Below, one piece after another: positions 55,787 through 64,000 of a DNA stretch of 64,000 nt. Below the pieces are notes generated by a model, which saw only the letters and a list, made by a program, of their open reading frames with translations, was not told where the DNA came from and searched no databases. The first letter of the stretch is position 1, and the number at the start of each line of letters is the position of its first letter. The stretch comes from Flammeovirgaceae bacterium (lineage in GTDB: Bacteria; Bacteroidota; Bacteroidia; Cytophagales; Cyclobacteriaceae). Where the stretch lies: NCBI GenBank assembly GCA_021298355.1, contig JAJTEH010000003.1:1-64000 (forward strand). The letters run 5' to 3'. A program made the translations under genes and the position numbers.

Positions 55787-56684
55787 GCGTTAACAAGTTT
55801 AGTTTTTTCCGGAATACATCTTCGGCATACGATTTCAAAAATGTAAGAGAATCATGTAAATCAACGTTATTTCCGTACACTGCAGCATCTAGTTTTTTTA
55901 AGGCTGCAATCAGGTCGTTGTTTGGTATTAACTTGCTAAGTTCCTTAACTGTAAATTTTGTGTAGGGGTTGGTATCTAAATTTTCCAGATAATATTTCCA
56001 TTTGGATGCGGCCTGCTCTGCCAGTTTATTCGAGAACTGTTGCTGTAGAGTAAGTTCAATTGCCGTAAATTGTTGTAGAAATTCCTGGTGTGCTTTCAGT
56101 AACTTTTTAACCCTGTATTTCTTTCTGATTTTTTCCCCGAATACCAGCCATCCAATAGCGGCTACCAGCAATAGTACCCCACAAACAATTAGTAAAACAG
56201 GGTAGTTAAACAACCAGTGCACAGGTTGGTAATCTGTGTTGGTTTTAAGTGGAAGATTTTGCGCTTGCAGCGTATCGGGCAAAGGCTGGGTTACTAGTTC
56301 TTTTAAATGAAGTGTATCGGTATCGGAGTAGTAAAAGGTGGTATCGAACGGGTTGATCTGAAAAACAGGTAAGCGCAAAAGTTGCGCAGAATCTATTTCG
56401 AATGACGTAAGTTCGTAAATGGCGCTGTCGTAGCTAACAGAATCTTTTGTTTCTGTAGAAAAATAACGTTTAGCTATATATTCATAAGGGGCATATTGCC
56501 AGGTAGAATCCGGAAATAAAATAACTTTATTTTGCGGATATCGGGCCGTTAGATAAAAAAATACTTTATCGCCAATAACAAGGCTGTCTTGTACAAATGC
56601 GCCTTTTACCGCTACTTGTGCTTTAGTGGTTTTAGCCAAAAGCAATGCACCAAAAAGAAAAAAGATTAAGAGAAGTTTTTTCAT
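55776..56684 (-). CDS. BatD-like membrane-anchored protein of the Bat cluster
   Basis: 302 aa. Signal peptide (cleavage near KAQ), periplasmic beta domain (FVQDSLVIGDKVFFYLTARY), a membrane helix (about 160-182, YPVLLIVCGVLLLVAAIGW) and a cytosolic helical tail. Position between DUF58 and the VWA gene and overlap by 11 nt with the latter suggest the BatD role of bringing periplasmic protein to the VWA complex. Sequence motif is weak. Confidence 0.65.
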   Translation of the reverse strand: MKKLLLIFFLFGALLLAKTTKAQVAVKGAFVQDSLVIGDKVFFYLTARYPQNKVILFPDSTWQYAPYEYIAKRYFSTETKDSVSYDSAIYELTSFEIDSAQLLRLPVFQINPFDTTFYYSDTDTLHLKELVTQPLPDTLQAQNLPLKTNTDYQPVHWLFNYPVLLIVCGVLLLVAAIGWLVFGEKIRKKYRVKKLLKAHQEFLQQFTAIELTLQQQFSNKLAEQAASKWKYYLENLDTNPYTKFTVKELSKLIPNNDLIAALKKLDAAVYGNNVDLHDSLTFLKSYAEDVFRKKLNLLTHGK

Positions 56685-56685
56685 A

Positions 56686-57564
56686 CTACACTTTCATGGC
56701 GCGATTTCTAATTTTAAAAAGCTTTAATAATTTGGGTATGTAGTCTTCCTGCGTATCCAACGAAATAAAATTTATCTGATGTTTTCGGCTAAAATCTGCT
56801 AACTCTTTGGTTTTGGTTTGCACTTGAGTAGAGATTTTTTCGCGGAAATCGCCAAAGGAAGTATTGATCCAAACTGTTTTACCGGATTCTTTATCCTGTA
56901 CGGGTATTATGCCTAATTTAGGTAATGAGGTTTCGCGTTTATCGCTTAGGTGTATAAGTACAAGATCGTGGCGTTTGGCCAATGCTTTTAAATCCTGATA
57001 ATAGTTTTCGCTATCAATAAAATCCGAAATAAGTATAATCACACTTTTTCTTTTGATGATGTTAACAGCAAAAGAAACTGCTTTTTTCAAATTCGTTGTT
57101 TTAGATATTGGCTTTAATTTGGTTAGAGCAGATATAATTTCGTACGCTTGTAAAGCGCCTTTAAGTGGCCTTAGGTATAATTCGTTTTGATCTGAGTAAC
57201 AGATTAAACCTACGTGGCTATGTTCTTTAGTGGCTGCTAGCGATAGTACTCCACATATTTCTTTTCCGATGTCGGCTTTCATTCTACCTTCACCTCCAAT
57301 ATTTTGCGAGGCACTTACATCCAGAATAAAAAATACAGTTTGTTCTTTATCTTCTTTAAAAGTTTTTACATACAAACCATGCCCTTTGGCCGAAACGTTC
57401 CAATCGATGCTACGGATGTCATCTCCATATTGATAGGGCCTAACATCATCAAACTCAAGGCCCGACCCCTTAAAAATAGAATGGAAATCGCCCATCATGT
57501 GGCTGTTTATGGCCTTTCGGATACGGATCTCGTAATTCCTTAATTTTTTAAGCAACGCTTTCAT
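56686..57564 (-). CDS. DUF58 domain-containing protein
   Basis: 292 aa. FDDVRPYQYGDDIRSIDWNV is the DUF58 signature; VFFILDVSASQNIG gives a VWA-like metal site (DxSxS). Usually encoded just downstream of moxR; here the upstream neighbour is the divergent DUF4296 gene, so moxR is elsewhere or lost. Confidence 0.93.
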   Translation of the reverse strand: MKALLKKLRNYEIRIRKAINSHMMGDFHSIFKGSGLEFDDVRPYQYGDDIRSIDWNVSAKGHGLYVKTFKEDKEQTVFFILDVSASQNIGGEGRMKADIGKEICGVLSLAATKEHSHVGLICYSDQNELYLRPLKGALQAYEIISALTKLKPISKTTNLKKAVSFAVNIIKRKSVIILISDFIDSENYYQDLKALAKRHDLVLIHLSDKRETSLPKLGIIPVQDKESGKTVWINTSFGDFREKISTQVQTKTKELADFSRKHQINFISLDTQEDYIPKLLKLFKIRNRAMKV

Positions 57565-57577
57565 CTTCTTTAGGCCT

Positions 57578-57585
57578 TATATTTG
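57578..57585 (+). promoter_or_regulatory. Possible -7 box before DUF4296-mutS2
   Basis: TATATTTG fits TAnnTTTG and is followed by CG; it lies inside the 5' end of the divergent DUF58 region. No TTG at the -33 position. Confidence 0.35.
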
Positions 57586-57626
57586 CGTAAGCATAACTTT
57601 TGCCGATTCCAAAATTAAGTATTTCG

Positions 57627-58010
57627 ATGTATTTAAAAGTAAAATTGCCGGGTAGGTTTACAATATTTTGTAAAGGACTTATACTATTAACATTCGCTTT
57701 TTTTTGTGCTTGCAAGCGTACACCTGCGCCCGAGGTTTTACTATCGGAAGATGAAATGGTTGAAGCAATGATTGACATGTATCTTTTCGAGAGTAAGATT
57801 ATACAGTTAAATCTGCCACGCGATTCTGCCGAAAAATTGTTTGAAAATGTTAAACCTGCCTTATTCGAAAAAATAGGAATTCCCGATAGCGTGTTTAAGC
57901 AATCGTTAGACTATTATATGAAGTTTCCGGACAAAATATCACTTGTATACAGCCGGGTGGTAGATTCTCTAACGTTAAAAGAACAGAAATTAAATTCGCA
58001 GGTTAAGTAA
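57627..58010 (+). CDS. DUF4296 lipoprotein
   Basis: 127 aa from ATG 57627 (a TTG at 57600 is possible). The signal ends FAFFCACK with lipidation at Cys27 or Cys29. The rest (LLSEDEMVEAMIDMYLFESKI, IPDSVFKQSLDYYMKFPDKI) is the DUF4296 helical repeat, a Bacteroidota-restricted family of unknown role. 4 nt before mutS2. Confidence 0.85.
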   Translation: MYLKVKLPGRFTIFCKGLILLTFAFFCACKRTPAPEVLLSEDEMVEAMIDMYLFESKIIQLNLPRDSAEKLFENVKPALFEKIGIPDSVFKQSLDYYMKFPDKISLVYSRVVDSLTLKEQKLNSQVK

Positions 58011-58014
58011 GTGT

Positions 58015-60378
58015 ATGGTATACCCGGCTAACTTCGAAAGTAAAATTGGATTTGATTTCATTCGCGACCGTGTTGCGCGGTATTGTTCTTCCGGAGCTTC
58101 GCAAAGGCTGGCAGAAGAAATGCACTTTATTACCGATTTTGAATGGGTAAATACAGAACTAACTTTAGTAACAGAGTTTAAACAACTAACCGAACGCTCA
58201 CTTGATTTTCCATCGAATCATTTTTACGATCCGCAAGAATGGCTAAACAGGGCAGCTATCGAAGGAAATTTTTTAGAACCTGCCGAGTTGCATCAGTTCT
58301 CTTTACTCCTGCACACGCTACATCTTAGTGTGTCGTTTCTTCAAAAAAACGCGGGCGATTTCCCAGGTTTGGCAGGCCTTACAACTCAAGTGCAGAGTCA
58401 GGAAAAGATAAGAAAAAGCATTGCTGATAAAATAGATGATACCGGGCATGTTAAAGATACGGCTTCACCGGAATTACAGCGTATTCGTAAAAAGCTGAGA
58501 GATGAACAACACGCAGTTCGCAAGTTAGCCGAACAATTTTTTAAACTTGCTGTTGCAGAAAAGTGGACACCCGATGGTGCTTTGCCTACCATTCGCGATG
58601 GGAGAGTTGTCATACCATTATTAGTAGAGCATAAGCGAAAAGTAAAAGGTTTTGTATTAGACGAATCGGCCACCGGACAAACTGTTTTTTTAGAGCCTGC
58701 AGAAATGCTCGATGCCAACAATGCAATCAGAGAGCTAGAGCATGCCGAACGCAGAGAGATAATTCGAATTATAAAAGAACTCACAGATTTAATTCGCGAG
58801 CATGCAGAAGAACTTACAATAGCTTTTCATTTTTTGGCGCGCATAGATTTTATCAGGGCAAAAACAAAAATTGCCATAGAACTTAAAGCTTGCAAGCCTT
58901 TTTTACAAAGTACGCCTGCCTTAATGTGGCACGATGCAAGGCATCCGATTTTGGTGTATACCTTTCAAAATAAAAAAAGTGTTATTCCTTTAACCCTTTC
59001 GCTAACCGAAAAGGAAGGTATGTTGTTAGTTTCAGGACCAAATGCCGGGGGTAAATCAGTGTGTTTAAAAACTGTTGGACTTTTACAATACATGTTGCAA
59101 TGCGGTATGCTGGTACCAATGGCCGATCACTCTCGAACCGGAATTTTTCAAGCCATTTTGCTCGATATTGGCGATCAGCAATCAATAGAAAATGATTTGA
59201 GTACGTACAGCAGCCACCTAAAAAACATGAAGTTTTTTTTGCAAGAAGCAAATGCGGCAACACTCGTGTTAATGGATGAACTAGGTAGTGGCACAGATCC
59301 TAATTTTGGTGGAGCCATTGCAGAAGTAATTCTGGCGCAACTTCTTACTAAAAAAGTATGGGGTATCGCCACCACACACTATTATAATTTAAAATTATTC
59401 GCGGCCAATGCTGTAGGTATACGCAATGGAGCTATGCGATTTGATGAAAAGGAACTACGCCCGCTCTATCAATTAGAAATAGGAAAACCGGGCAGTTCAT
59501 TTGCATTAGAAATAGCCCGAAATATAGGTTTGCCCAATGTTATTTTAGCACAAGCAGAGGCTGTGGTTGGTAGTGAGTTAACTGGTTTCGAAAAACTAGC
59601 TCGCGAACTCGAAGCAGAAAAACAAGCGCAGGAAAGCAAAGCAAATGCACTTAAAAGCAAAGAAGAGCAAATAAAAATTTTGCAACAACGGTATCAGACC
59701 TTAACTGATGAAGTAAGCGAAAAGAAAAAACAAATACTGCAAAAGGCAAAAGAAGAGGCCATGCAGTTATTACAAACAACCAATAAAGAAATAGAAAAAA
59801 CAATAAGGCATATCAAAGAAAACAAAGCCGAAAAGAAAGAAACGATAAAAGTTAGGAAATCACTGCAAGAACTATCTAAGAAAGTAAATACCAATACGCT
59901 ACCAAAGCCAGAGAAAAAGATAAGTTGGCAAGAAGGCGATCGGGTAAGGTTAATGGGCCAACATGGCAGTGGTGTTATTTTAGAATTGAAAGGTAAAAAT
60001 GCCTTGGTGCAATTTGGCGAACTTAAAACTAGTGTTGCTTTAACTAAGCTAGAAAAAACAGATGGCCCTCAACAAAAAGAATTAGCGAGTAAACTTAAGC
60101 AATCGGGTATAAATTTATACGAGAAGCAATCGCGGTTTAGTCCGGTGTTAGATTTGCGCGGTAAACGTGGTGATGAAGCTGTACAATTGCTCGAAGTATT
60201 TATTGATGATGCCATTCTGGTTTCGGCAGGGCAATTAAAAATTTTACATGGTAAAGGCGAAGGTATTTTACGTAAGTTGGTTCGGGATAAACTCAAAACA
60301 TACAAAGCCATAGCCTCGTATGCTGATGAACATATAGAGCGCGGAGGAGATGGGGTAACGTTGGTTGTTTTAAAGTAA
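58015..60378 (+). CDS. mutS2: Endonuclease MutS2
   Basis: 787 aa. MutS-type core and ATPase (Walker A GPNAGGKSV, Walker B VLMDELGSGTDP), a long coiled coil (about 520-620), a KOW-like linker (WQEGDRVRLMGQ) and a C-terminal Smr nuclease domain (LDLRGKRG, LHGKGEGILR). Suppresses recombination and splits collided ribosomes in other bacteria. Confidence 0.96.
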   Translation: MVYPANFESKIGFDFIRDRVARYCSSGASQRLAEEMHFITDFEWVNTELTLVTEFKQLTERSLDFPSNHFYDPQEWLNRAAIEGNFLEPAELHQFSLLLHTLHLSVSFLQKNAGDFPGLAGLTTQVQSQEKIRKSIADKIDDTGHVKDTASPELQRIRKKLRDEQHAVRKLAEQFFKLAVAEKWTPDGALPTIRDGRVVIPLLVEHKRKVKGFVLDESATGQTVFLEPAEMLDANNAIRELEHAERREIIRIIKELTDLIREHAEELTIAFHFLARIDFIRAKTKIAIELKACKPFLQSTPALMWHDARHPILVYTFQNKKSVIPLTLSLTEKEGMLLVSGPNAGGKSVCLKTVGLLQYMLQCGMLVPMADHSRTGIFQAILLDIGDQQSIENDLSTYSSHLKNMKFFLQEANAATLVLMDELGSGTDPNFGGAIAEVILAQLLTKKVWGIATTHYYNLKLFAANAVGIRNGAMRFDEKELRPLYQLEIGKPGSSFALEIARNIGLPNVILAQAEAVVGSELTGFEKLARELEAEKQAQESKANALKSKEEQIKILQQRYQTLTDEVSEKKKQILQKAKEEAMQLLQTTNKEIEKTIRHIKENKAEKKETIKVRKSLQELSKKVNTNTLPKPEKKISWQEGDRVRLMGQHGSGVILELKGKNALVQFGELKTSVALTKLEKTDGPQQKELASKLKQSGINLYEKQSRFSPVLDLRGKRGDEAVQLLEVFIDDAILVSAGQLKILHGKGEGILRKLVRDKLKTYKAIASYADEHIERGGDGVTLVVLK

Positions 60379-60700
60379 AATTTTCTTTAGAAGAGTAAAG
60401 CTCAAAGAATCGATTGTTAAGTTAGTTCATCAGTATAAACAGTATCATAAAGAATTATAAAGGCCAATTACGTTGATCATTTTTTATGAACACTTTGCTT
60501 CAGAAGAACGATAGTACATCTGTGAAACGGGTTGTGTTATATTGTTTCTTTATAAGTATTTAAGATACCAGTTTAAAAGACTTTTTACCTTTTCATCTTT
60601 TAGAAAAGTCAATTTTTTATTTTTTGTATGGGCCGTTCGCTCAGTTAGAAGTAATTGAAAAAAAAGGTTGAATAGGTATGGAATAGATAAGGCATAAAAA
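60379..60700. other. Intergenic stretch without a supported gene
   Basis: About 320 bp of AT-rich sequence between mutS2 and the terminator. A 25-codon open frame starts at 60486 with no supporting signal. A tRNA-5'-end-like string lies at 60630-60646. Nothing else seen. Confidence 0.5.
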
Positions 60701-60730
60701 AACCACCTTGTTTAAGGTGGTTTTTTTTTG
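60696..60730 (-). terminator. Bidirectional terminator between mutS2 and the lipoprotein gene
   Basis: AACCACCTT (60701-60709) pairs with AAGGTGGTT (60714-60722), 4-nt loop; A run before and T run after, so it functions both ways. It sits 17 nt past the lipoprotein stop. Confidence 0.9.
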
Positions 60731-60746
60731 TTGTTATACCTAAGAA

Positions 60747-61229
60747 TTATTGAGCTTCGAAACTAAAAATCCACGTTCCTGTTACAGCTTTTGTTCTTGT
60801 GAAAGGTCCGCCTGTAAATCCAGCACCAGAATATCCTGCAATAGTTAACGTTAGGTTGTTACCAGAGATTGCGTATTGGATAACCTGGCTATCAGAAGTG
60901 CGAACGAGTGTTGTTGCCTTGTCGTCAGAAAAAGACCACTGTCCGTTTGTTGGCCATGGGCTGGGGTTAGGAAAAGAACCAATAAAATCAAAGTTGTATG
61001 GCCCCAATGGGTTGGCAGCATTAAAAGAACCGGAAATGGTTAGTGTAACATTCTGAAAATCGTTTCGGGTAGTTCCGTCTAACTTCGCTTCTGTAAGTTC
61101 CCAGGTTTTGCTTAACTCACTTAATTTAACTTCGTTAATGGGTTTAGGATCACTTCCACCACCACATGAAACTAAGCCGGCAGTTAAGCCAGCAACAAAT
61201 AACCACGCCAATCTCTTCATTGAATTCAT
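60747..61229 (-). CDS. Putative lipoprotein with lipocalin-like domain
   Basis: 160 aa. Signal ends LTAGLVSC (Cys22 when counted from 61229), followed by GGGSDP, a surface-export-like linker in this phylum, and a beta-rich domain (LSKTWELTEAKLDG, NGQWSFSDDKATT, GTWIFSFEAQ) like Bacteroidota lipocalin-like lipoproteins. ATG at 61229 or 61220; both suit the promoter at 61250-61279. Monocistronic. Confidence 0.75.
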   Translation of the reverse strand: MNSMKRLAWLFVAGLTAGLVSCGGGSDPKPINEVKLSELSKTWELTEAKLDGTTRNDFQNVTLTISGSFNAANPLGPYNFDFIGSFPNPSPWPTNGQWSFSDDKATTLVRTSDSQVIQYAISGNNLTLTIAGYSGAGFTGGPFTRTKAVTGTWIFSFEAQ

Positions 61230-61249
61230 TTTTAATTCTGATTTTTATT

Positions 61250-61279
61250 CAAAAATAGGGAAATAGTTCATTTCTCAAA
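61250..61279 (-). promoter_or_regulatory. Promoter of the 60747 lipoprotein gene
   Basis: Minus strand TTTG (61276-61279), 18-nt spacer, TATTTTTG (61250-61257), both boxes matching the phylum consensus. Start of transcription about 61243. Confidence 0.65.
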
Positions 61280-61334
61280 TACTTACCGCAAATTTGGTGA
61301 TAAATGACAGTATTTTAGTGTTTAGTAACCTTTA

Positions 61335-61973
61335 TCACCTTTTGTAATTCTTCAGGTTAATAATTTCGTCAACGTTTTCATATTCTTTTTTATCGTTTGA
61401 GGCAATCCAGGTAATGGCAGATGGGTAAGTTTCGAGTAAATTTTGTGCCCATTGGCAACTTGGCTCGTCTAGGTTGGTGTAGGGCTCATCTAAAAACAAG
61501 AATGTATGCCTAGTAAGAACTGCCAATGCTAGTTTAAGACGTTGCTTCATGCCTGACGAAAAAAAACCTACAGCCTTCTGAGCTACATGAGTCAGCTCCA
61601 TAAGTTCCATCATTTCCTGTATGGTTAGTTCAGCTATAGGCTTTTGTAAACTAAAGTGAAAACGCAACAGTTCTTTGAGCGTAAACTCATCTATTAGTTC
61701 AAGGTAAGGTGTTACAATAGCAACCTCCTGGTATACATTTTCTTGAGGTAAAGGCTTATTGTTAACAAAATAGGCGGTGTTTCCTTCTGATGGCAAAGTT
61801 TGCCCCCACAATAGTTGCATAAGAGTTGATTTACCACTTCCGTTCGGTCCGGTTATGGCATATCTTTTTCCGGAGCTAAATTCAAAATTGAAATCCCTGA
61901 AAATCCATTCTTGCCGAAAACGCTTCCCAAGGTTTTTAGTGTTTACTCTGCCTAAAGGTTGGGCTACCTGCAT
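61335..61973 (-). CDS. ABC transporter ATP-binding protein
   Basis: 212 aa single ABC domain. Walker A GPNGSGKST, Q loop, signature FSSGMKQRLKLA, Walker B FLFLDEPYT. No permease gene is adjacent in the window. Often found just after lpxA in this phylum, with substrate unknown. 3 nt after lpxA. Confidence 0.92.
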   Translation of the reverse strand: MQVAQPLGRVNTKNLGKRFRQEWIFRDFNFEFSSGKRYAITGPNGSGKSTLMQLLWGQTLPSEGNTAYFVNNKPLPQENVYQEVAIVTPYLELIDEFTLKELLRFHFSLQKPIAELTIQEMMELMELTHVAQKAVGFFSSGMKQRLKLALAVLTRHTFLFLDEPYTNLDEPSCQWAQNLLETYPSAITWIASNDKKEYENVDEIINLKNYKR

Positions 61974-61976
61974 GTG

Positions 61977-62759
61977 TTAATTGCCGTATCCTTTCATAAT
62001 ACCGCGCTCAGACTCTCTTATGAATTTTACAATAATATCTCTTTCTTCACTTGCAGGCAGTTCGGCTTCAATCATTTCTAATGCTTTAGAATTGTTAAGT
62101 CCTTTCATGAAAACATATCTGTAGATTTCCTGAATTTCATTAATTTTTTCAGTTGTAAATCCTCTTCTTTTTAAACCCACAGTATTGATACCTGCATAGG
62201 TAAGGGGTTCGCGTGCAGCTTTGGTAAAAGGGGGAACATCTTTACGAACTAAAGAACCACCGGATAGCATCACGTGGGCACCTACTTTAACAAATTGGTG
62301 TAAGGCAGAAGCGCCACCAATTATGGCCCAATCGTCTATCGTAACGTGTCCTGCCACTTGCACTGTGTTAACTAAAATGCAATTGTTACCAATTATACAA
62401 TCATGGGCAACGTGTACATATGCCATTAACAAGCAGTTTTTACCAATAACAGTTTTCATTTTGTCAACGGTACCACGGCTTATGGTCACATATTCGCGGA
62501 TTACAGTATTGTCGCCAATAAATGTTTCTGTTTTCTCTCCCGAAAACTTTAAATCTTGTGGGATGGAAGAAACTGAAGCTCCCGGATAAATTTTTACATT
62601 TTTACCTAATCGAGTTCCTTCCCATAGTATAGCTCCTGGGCCTATCCAGCAACCATCTTCGATTACTACATCTTTTTGAACTGTGGCAAAAGGTTCTATT
62701 GTAACGTTAGCACCAATTTTTGCTTCTGGGTGTACGTTGGCTAAAGGATATTGGCTCAT
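61977..62759 (-). CDS. lpxA: UDP-N-acetylglucosamine O-acyltransferase
   Basis: 260 aa. Left-handed beta-helix of hexapeptide repeats (about 1-185) followed by a helical C-terminal part. First acylation in lipid A synthesis; the catalytic His is in AYVHVAHDCIIGN and the fingerprint GGASALHQFVKVGAH follows. Overlaps the fused lpxC-fabZ gene by 4 nt. Confidence 0.97.
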   Translation of the reverse strand: MSQYPLANVHPEAKIGANVTIEPFATVQKDVVIEDGCWIGPGAILWEGTRLGKNVKIYPGASVSSIPQDLKFSGEKTETFIGDNTVIREYVTISRGTVDKMKTVIGKNCLLMAYVHVAHDCIIGNNCILVNTVQVAGHVTIDDWAIIGGASALHQFVKVGAHVMLSGGSLVRKDVPPFTKAAREPLTYAGINTVGLKRRGFTTEKINEIQEIYRYVFMKGLNNSKALEMIEAELPASEERDIIVKFIRESERGIMKGYGN

Positions 62760-64000
62760 GGATTTTTTCTTACTATGCTGGCAATCATTGTACCTTCACA
62801 AACAAGCGTGTTACCTACATAAGCGCGGCCGCTCATTTTGGCAATTCCTCGTTTTATTGGGGCGAGTAAATCGCATTGTATTACAAGCGTATCGCCTGGT
62901 AAAACCATTTTTCTGAATCTGAAATTTTCTATTCCTAAGAAATAGGTCCAGTAGTTTTCGGGATCCGGAACGGTGTGTAAAACGAGAATACCTCCGATTT
63001 GCGCCATAGCTTCTACCTGAAGTACGCCTGGCATTACCGGATTGCCGGGGAAATGTCCTTGAAAGAAGTTTTCGTTCATGGTTACATTTTTTACTCCTGC
63101 CACACTTTCATTATCCAAATAGATGATTTTATCAATCAATAAGAATGGATAACGGTGCGGTAATGTTGCTGTAATTTTATTGATATCCATTACAGGCGGC
63201 AAACTAGGATTATACTTTGGGCGACCTTGTTTGTCGGCCTCGGCCATGGCTTTCTTTAGCTTTTTGGCAAAGGCAACATTGGCTGCGTGGCCTGGGCGGG
63301 CCGCTAATACTTGCGCCTTTAATGGTCTTCCGGCTAATGCTAAATCTCCCACAACATCTAGTAGTTTGTGGCGTGCAGGCTCGTTCTTATAGCGTAACTC
63401 AACGTTATTTAAAATGCCTTCGTGTTTTACTTCTACTTTTGGTTTGCCCAGCATTTTGGCTATGCTGGCTAGTTCGTCTTCTTTAACTACTCTGTCAACA
63501 ATCACGATGGCGTTATTTAAATCTCCGCCTCTGATCAGGTTATTTTTATAAAGCATTTCCAGCTCATGCAAAAAGCAAAAAGTTCGGCACGAGGCTATTT
63601 CTTTTTCAAATTGTCTTATATCGGTTATAGATGCATGCTGGCTGCCCAACACAGGTGAGTTATAATCAACCATTACCGTTACCCTGTAATCATCGAGCGG
63701 TAAGGCTGCTATTTCTACATTACGGGCTGCTTCTCTGTAGAATATGGGTTCATGAACATCGAAGAAGTCACGAAGGGCGTTTTGTTCTTCCGTTCCGGCT
63801 TCTTTTAAAATATTCACAAACTCGATAGAGCTGCCATCCATAATGGGGCACTCGGGTCCATCTAATTGTATCAGTACGTTATCGATCTCTAACCCAACTA
63901 ATGCTGCAAGCGTATGCTCGATGGTACTTACACGGCCACCACTTTGTTCTATGGTTGTGCCGCGCGATACATCAACAACGTTATCGCAGTCGGCATCAAT
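62756..64000 (-). CDS. LpxC-FabZ fusion (deacetylase / 3-hydroxyacyl-ACP dehydratase), N-terminus beyond the window
   Basis: 415 codons in the window; the frame is open at the window edge, so the internal ATG at 63841 is not the start. LpxC part: zinc/active-site motif STIEHTLAALVGLEIDN, then RHKLLDVVGDLALAGRP (His, Asp) and PGHAANVAFAKKL. FabZ part (about the last 150 residues): TLPHRYPFLLIDK, FPGNPVMPGVLQVEAMAQ. The fusion is standard in Bacteroidota and links lipid A deacetylation with fatty-acid dehydration. Enzyme names: LpxC and FabZ. Confidence 0.96.
   Translation of the reverse strand: MDADCDNVVDVSRGTTIEQSGGRVSTIEHTLAALVGLEIDNVLIQLDGPECPIMDGSSIEFVNILKEAGTEEQNALRDFFDVHEPIFYREAARNVEIAALPLDDYRVTVMVDYNSPVLGSQHASITDIRQFEKEIASCRTFCFLHELEMLYKNNLIRGGDLNNAIVIVDRVVKEDELASIAKMLGKPKVEVKHEGILNNVELRYKNEPARHKLLDVVGDLALAGRPLKAQVLAARPGHAANVAFAKKLKKAMAEADKQGRPKYNPSLPPVMDINKITATLPHRYPFLLIDKIIYLDNESVAGVKNVTMNENFFQGHFPGNPVMPGVLQVEAMAQIGGILVLHTVPDPENYWTYFLGIENFRFRKMVLPGDTLVIQCDLLAPIKRGIAKMSGRAYVGNTLVCEGTMIASIVRKNP

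Noticed and set aside
60486-60563. 25-codon open frame after mutS2
   Set aside because: Too short, no signal peptide, promoter or conserved neighbour support.

Overview
The window is a gene-dense, low-GC chromosomal segment from a member of the Bacteroidota, most likely a Cytophagales-type organism. Evidence for the phylum: a type B T9SS (gliding-motility) C-terminal domain on a large secreted protein; the LpxC-FabZ fusion; the long form of IspG; Bacteroidota-restricted families (DUF3822, DUF4296); and promoters of the phylum type (TTG or TTTG, about 18-21 nt, TAnnTTTG), seen best before greA, tRNA-Gln and two lipoprotein genes. No transposase, integrase, CRISPR array, rRNA or phage gene was seen. 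Almost everything is core metabolism and envelope biology.

Layout. 1-590: end of a zinc-dependent phospholipase C-like protein. 587-5516 (-): EVE protein, two tandem secreted paralogues of unknown function, pyrR and pyrB. 5618-10573 (-): TerB-like protein, DUF177, rpmF, fabH, efp, accB and accC, a ribosome/fatty-acid cluster in which plsX is absent. pdxA (-) diverges from rsmA-mgtE-hydroxyacid dehydrogenase (+), followed by a pentapeptide-repeat membrane protein, greA with a terminator-like hairpin in its leader, a HIT protein, ispG and small genes. 20265-26328 (-): a degenerate SRAP/HMCES-like protein, a YheT hydrolase, a BstA/DinB protein, TerC, gpsA, a PlsB-like acyltransferase and a small protein. 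26442-34040: a large T9SS cargo protein, a DCC protein, fabD/folK (convergent), sppA and bioB. 34041-34967 has no gene over 50 codons but holds two tiny envelope-peptide genes with their own terminator, divergent from a TPR histidine kinase. 37069-42456: metG, then a universal stress protein, pth, rplY, prs and tRNA-Gln (all -). 42711-48254: an ABC-F protein, galK-galM, a TPR lipoprotein and a CoA pyrophosphatase. 48251-50927 (-): coaD, DUF3822, a pilin/lipoyl-like membrane protein and a NUDIX hydrolase. 51040-54740: DUF1573, DUF423, YggS, GH3 and LysE. 54737-57564 (-): a DUF58/BatD-like/VWA cluster without a local moxR. 57627-60378: DUF4296 and mutS2. 60747-64000 (-): a lipoprotein, an ABC ATPase, lpxA and the lpxC-fabZ fusion, cut by the window end.

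Functional themes are lipid and envelope synthesis (fabH, accBC, fabD, gpsA, PlsB-like, lpxA, lpxC/fabZ), translation (efp, rpmF, rplY, pth, metG, tRNA-Gln, ABC-F, rsmA) and cofactors (pdxA, bioB, coaD, folK, ispG). No single unmistakable new system is present. The best second-look items are the degenerate SRAP protein, the two-peptide operon, the greA leader hairpin, EF-P with Asn at the modification site, loss of plsX from its usual slot, and the tandem secreted paralogues.
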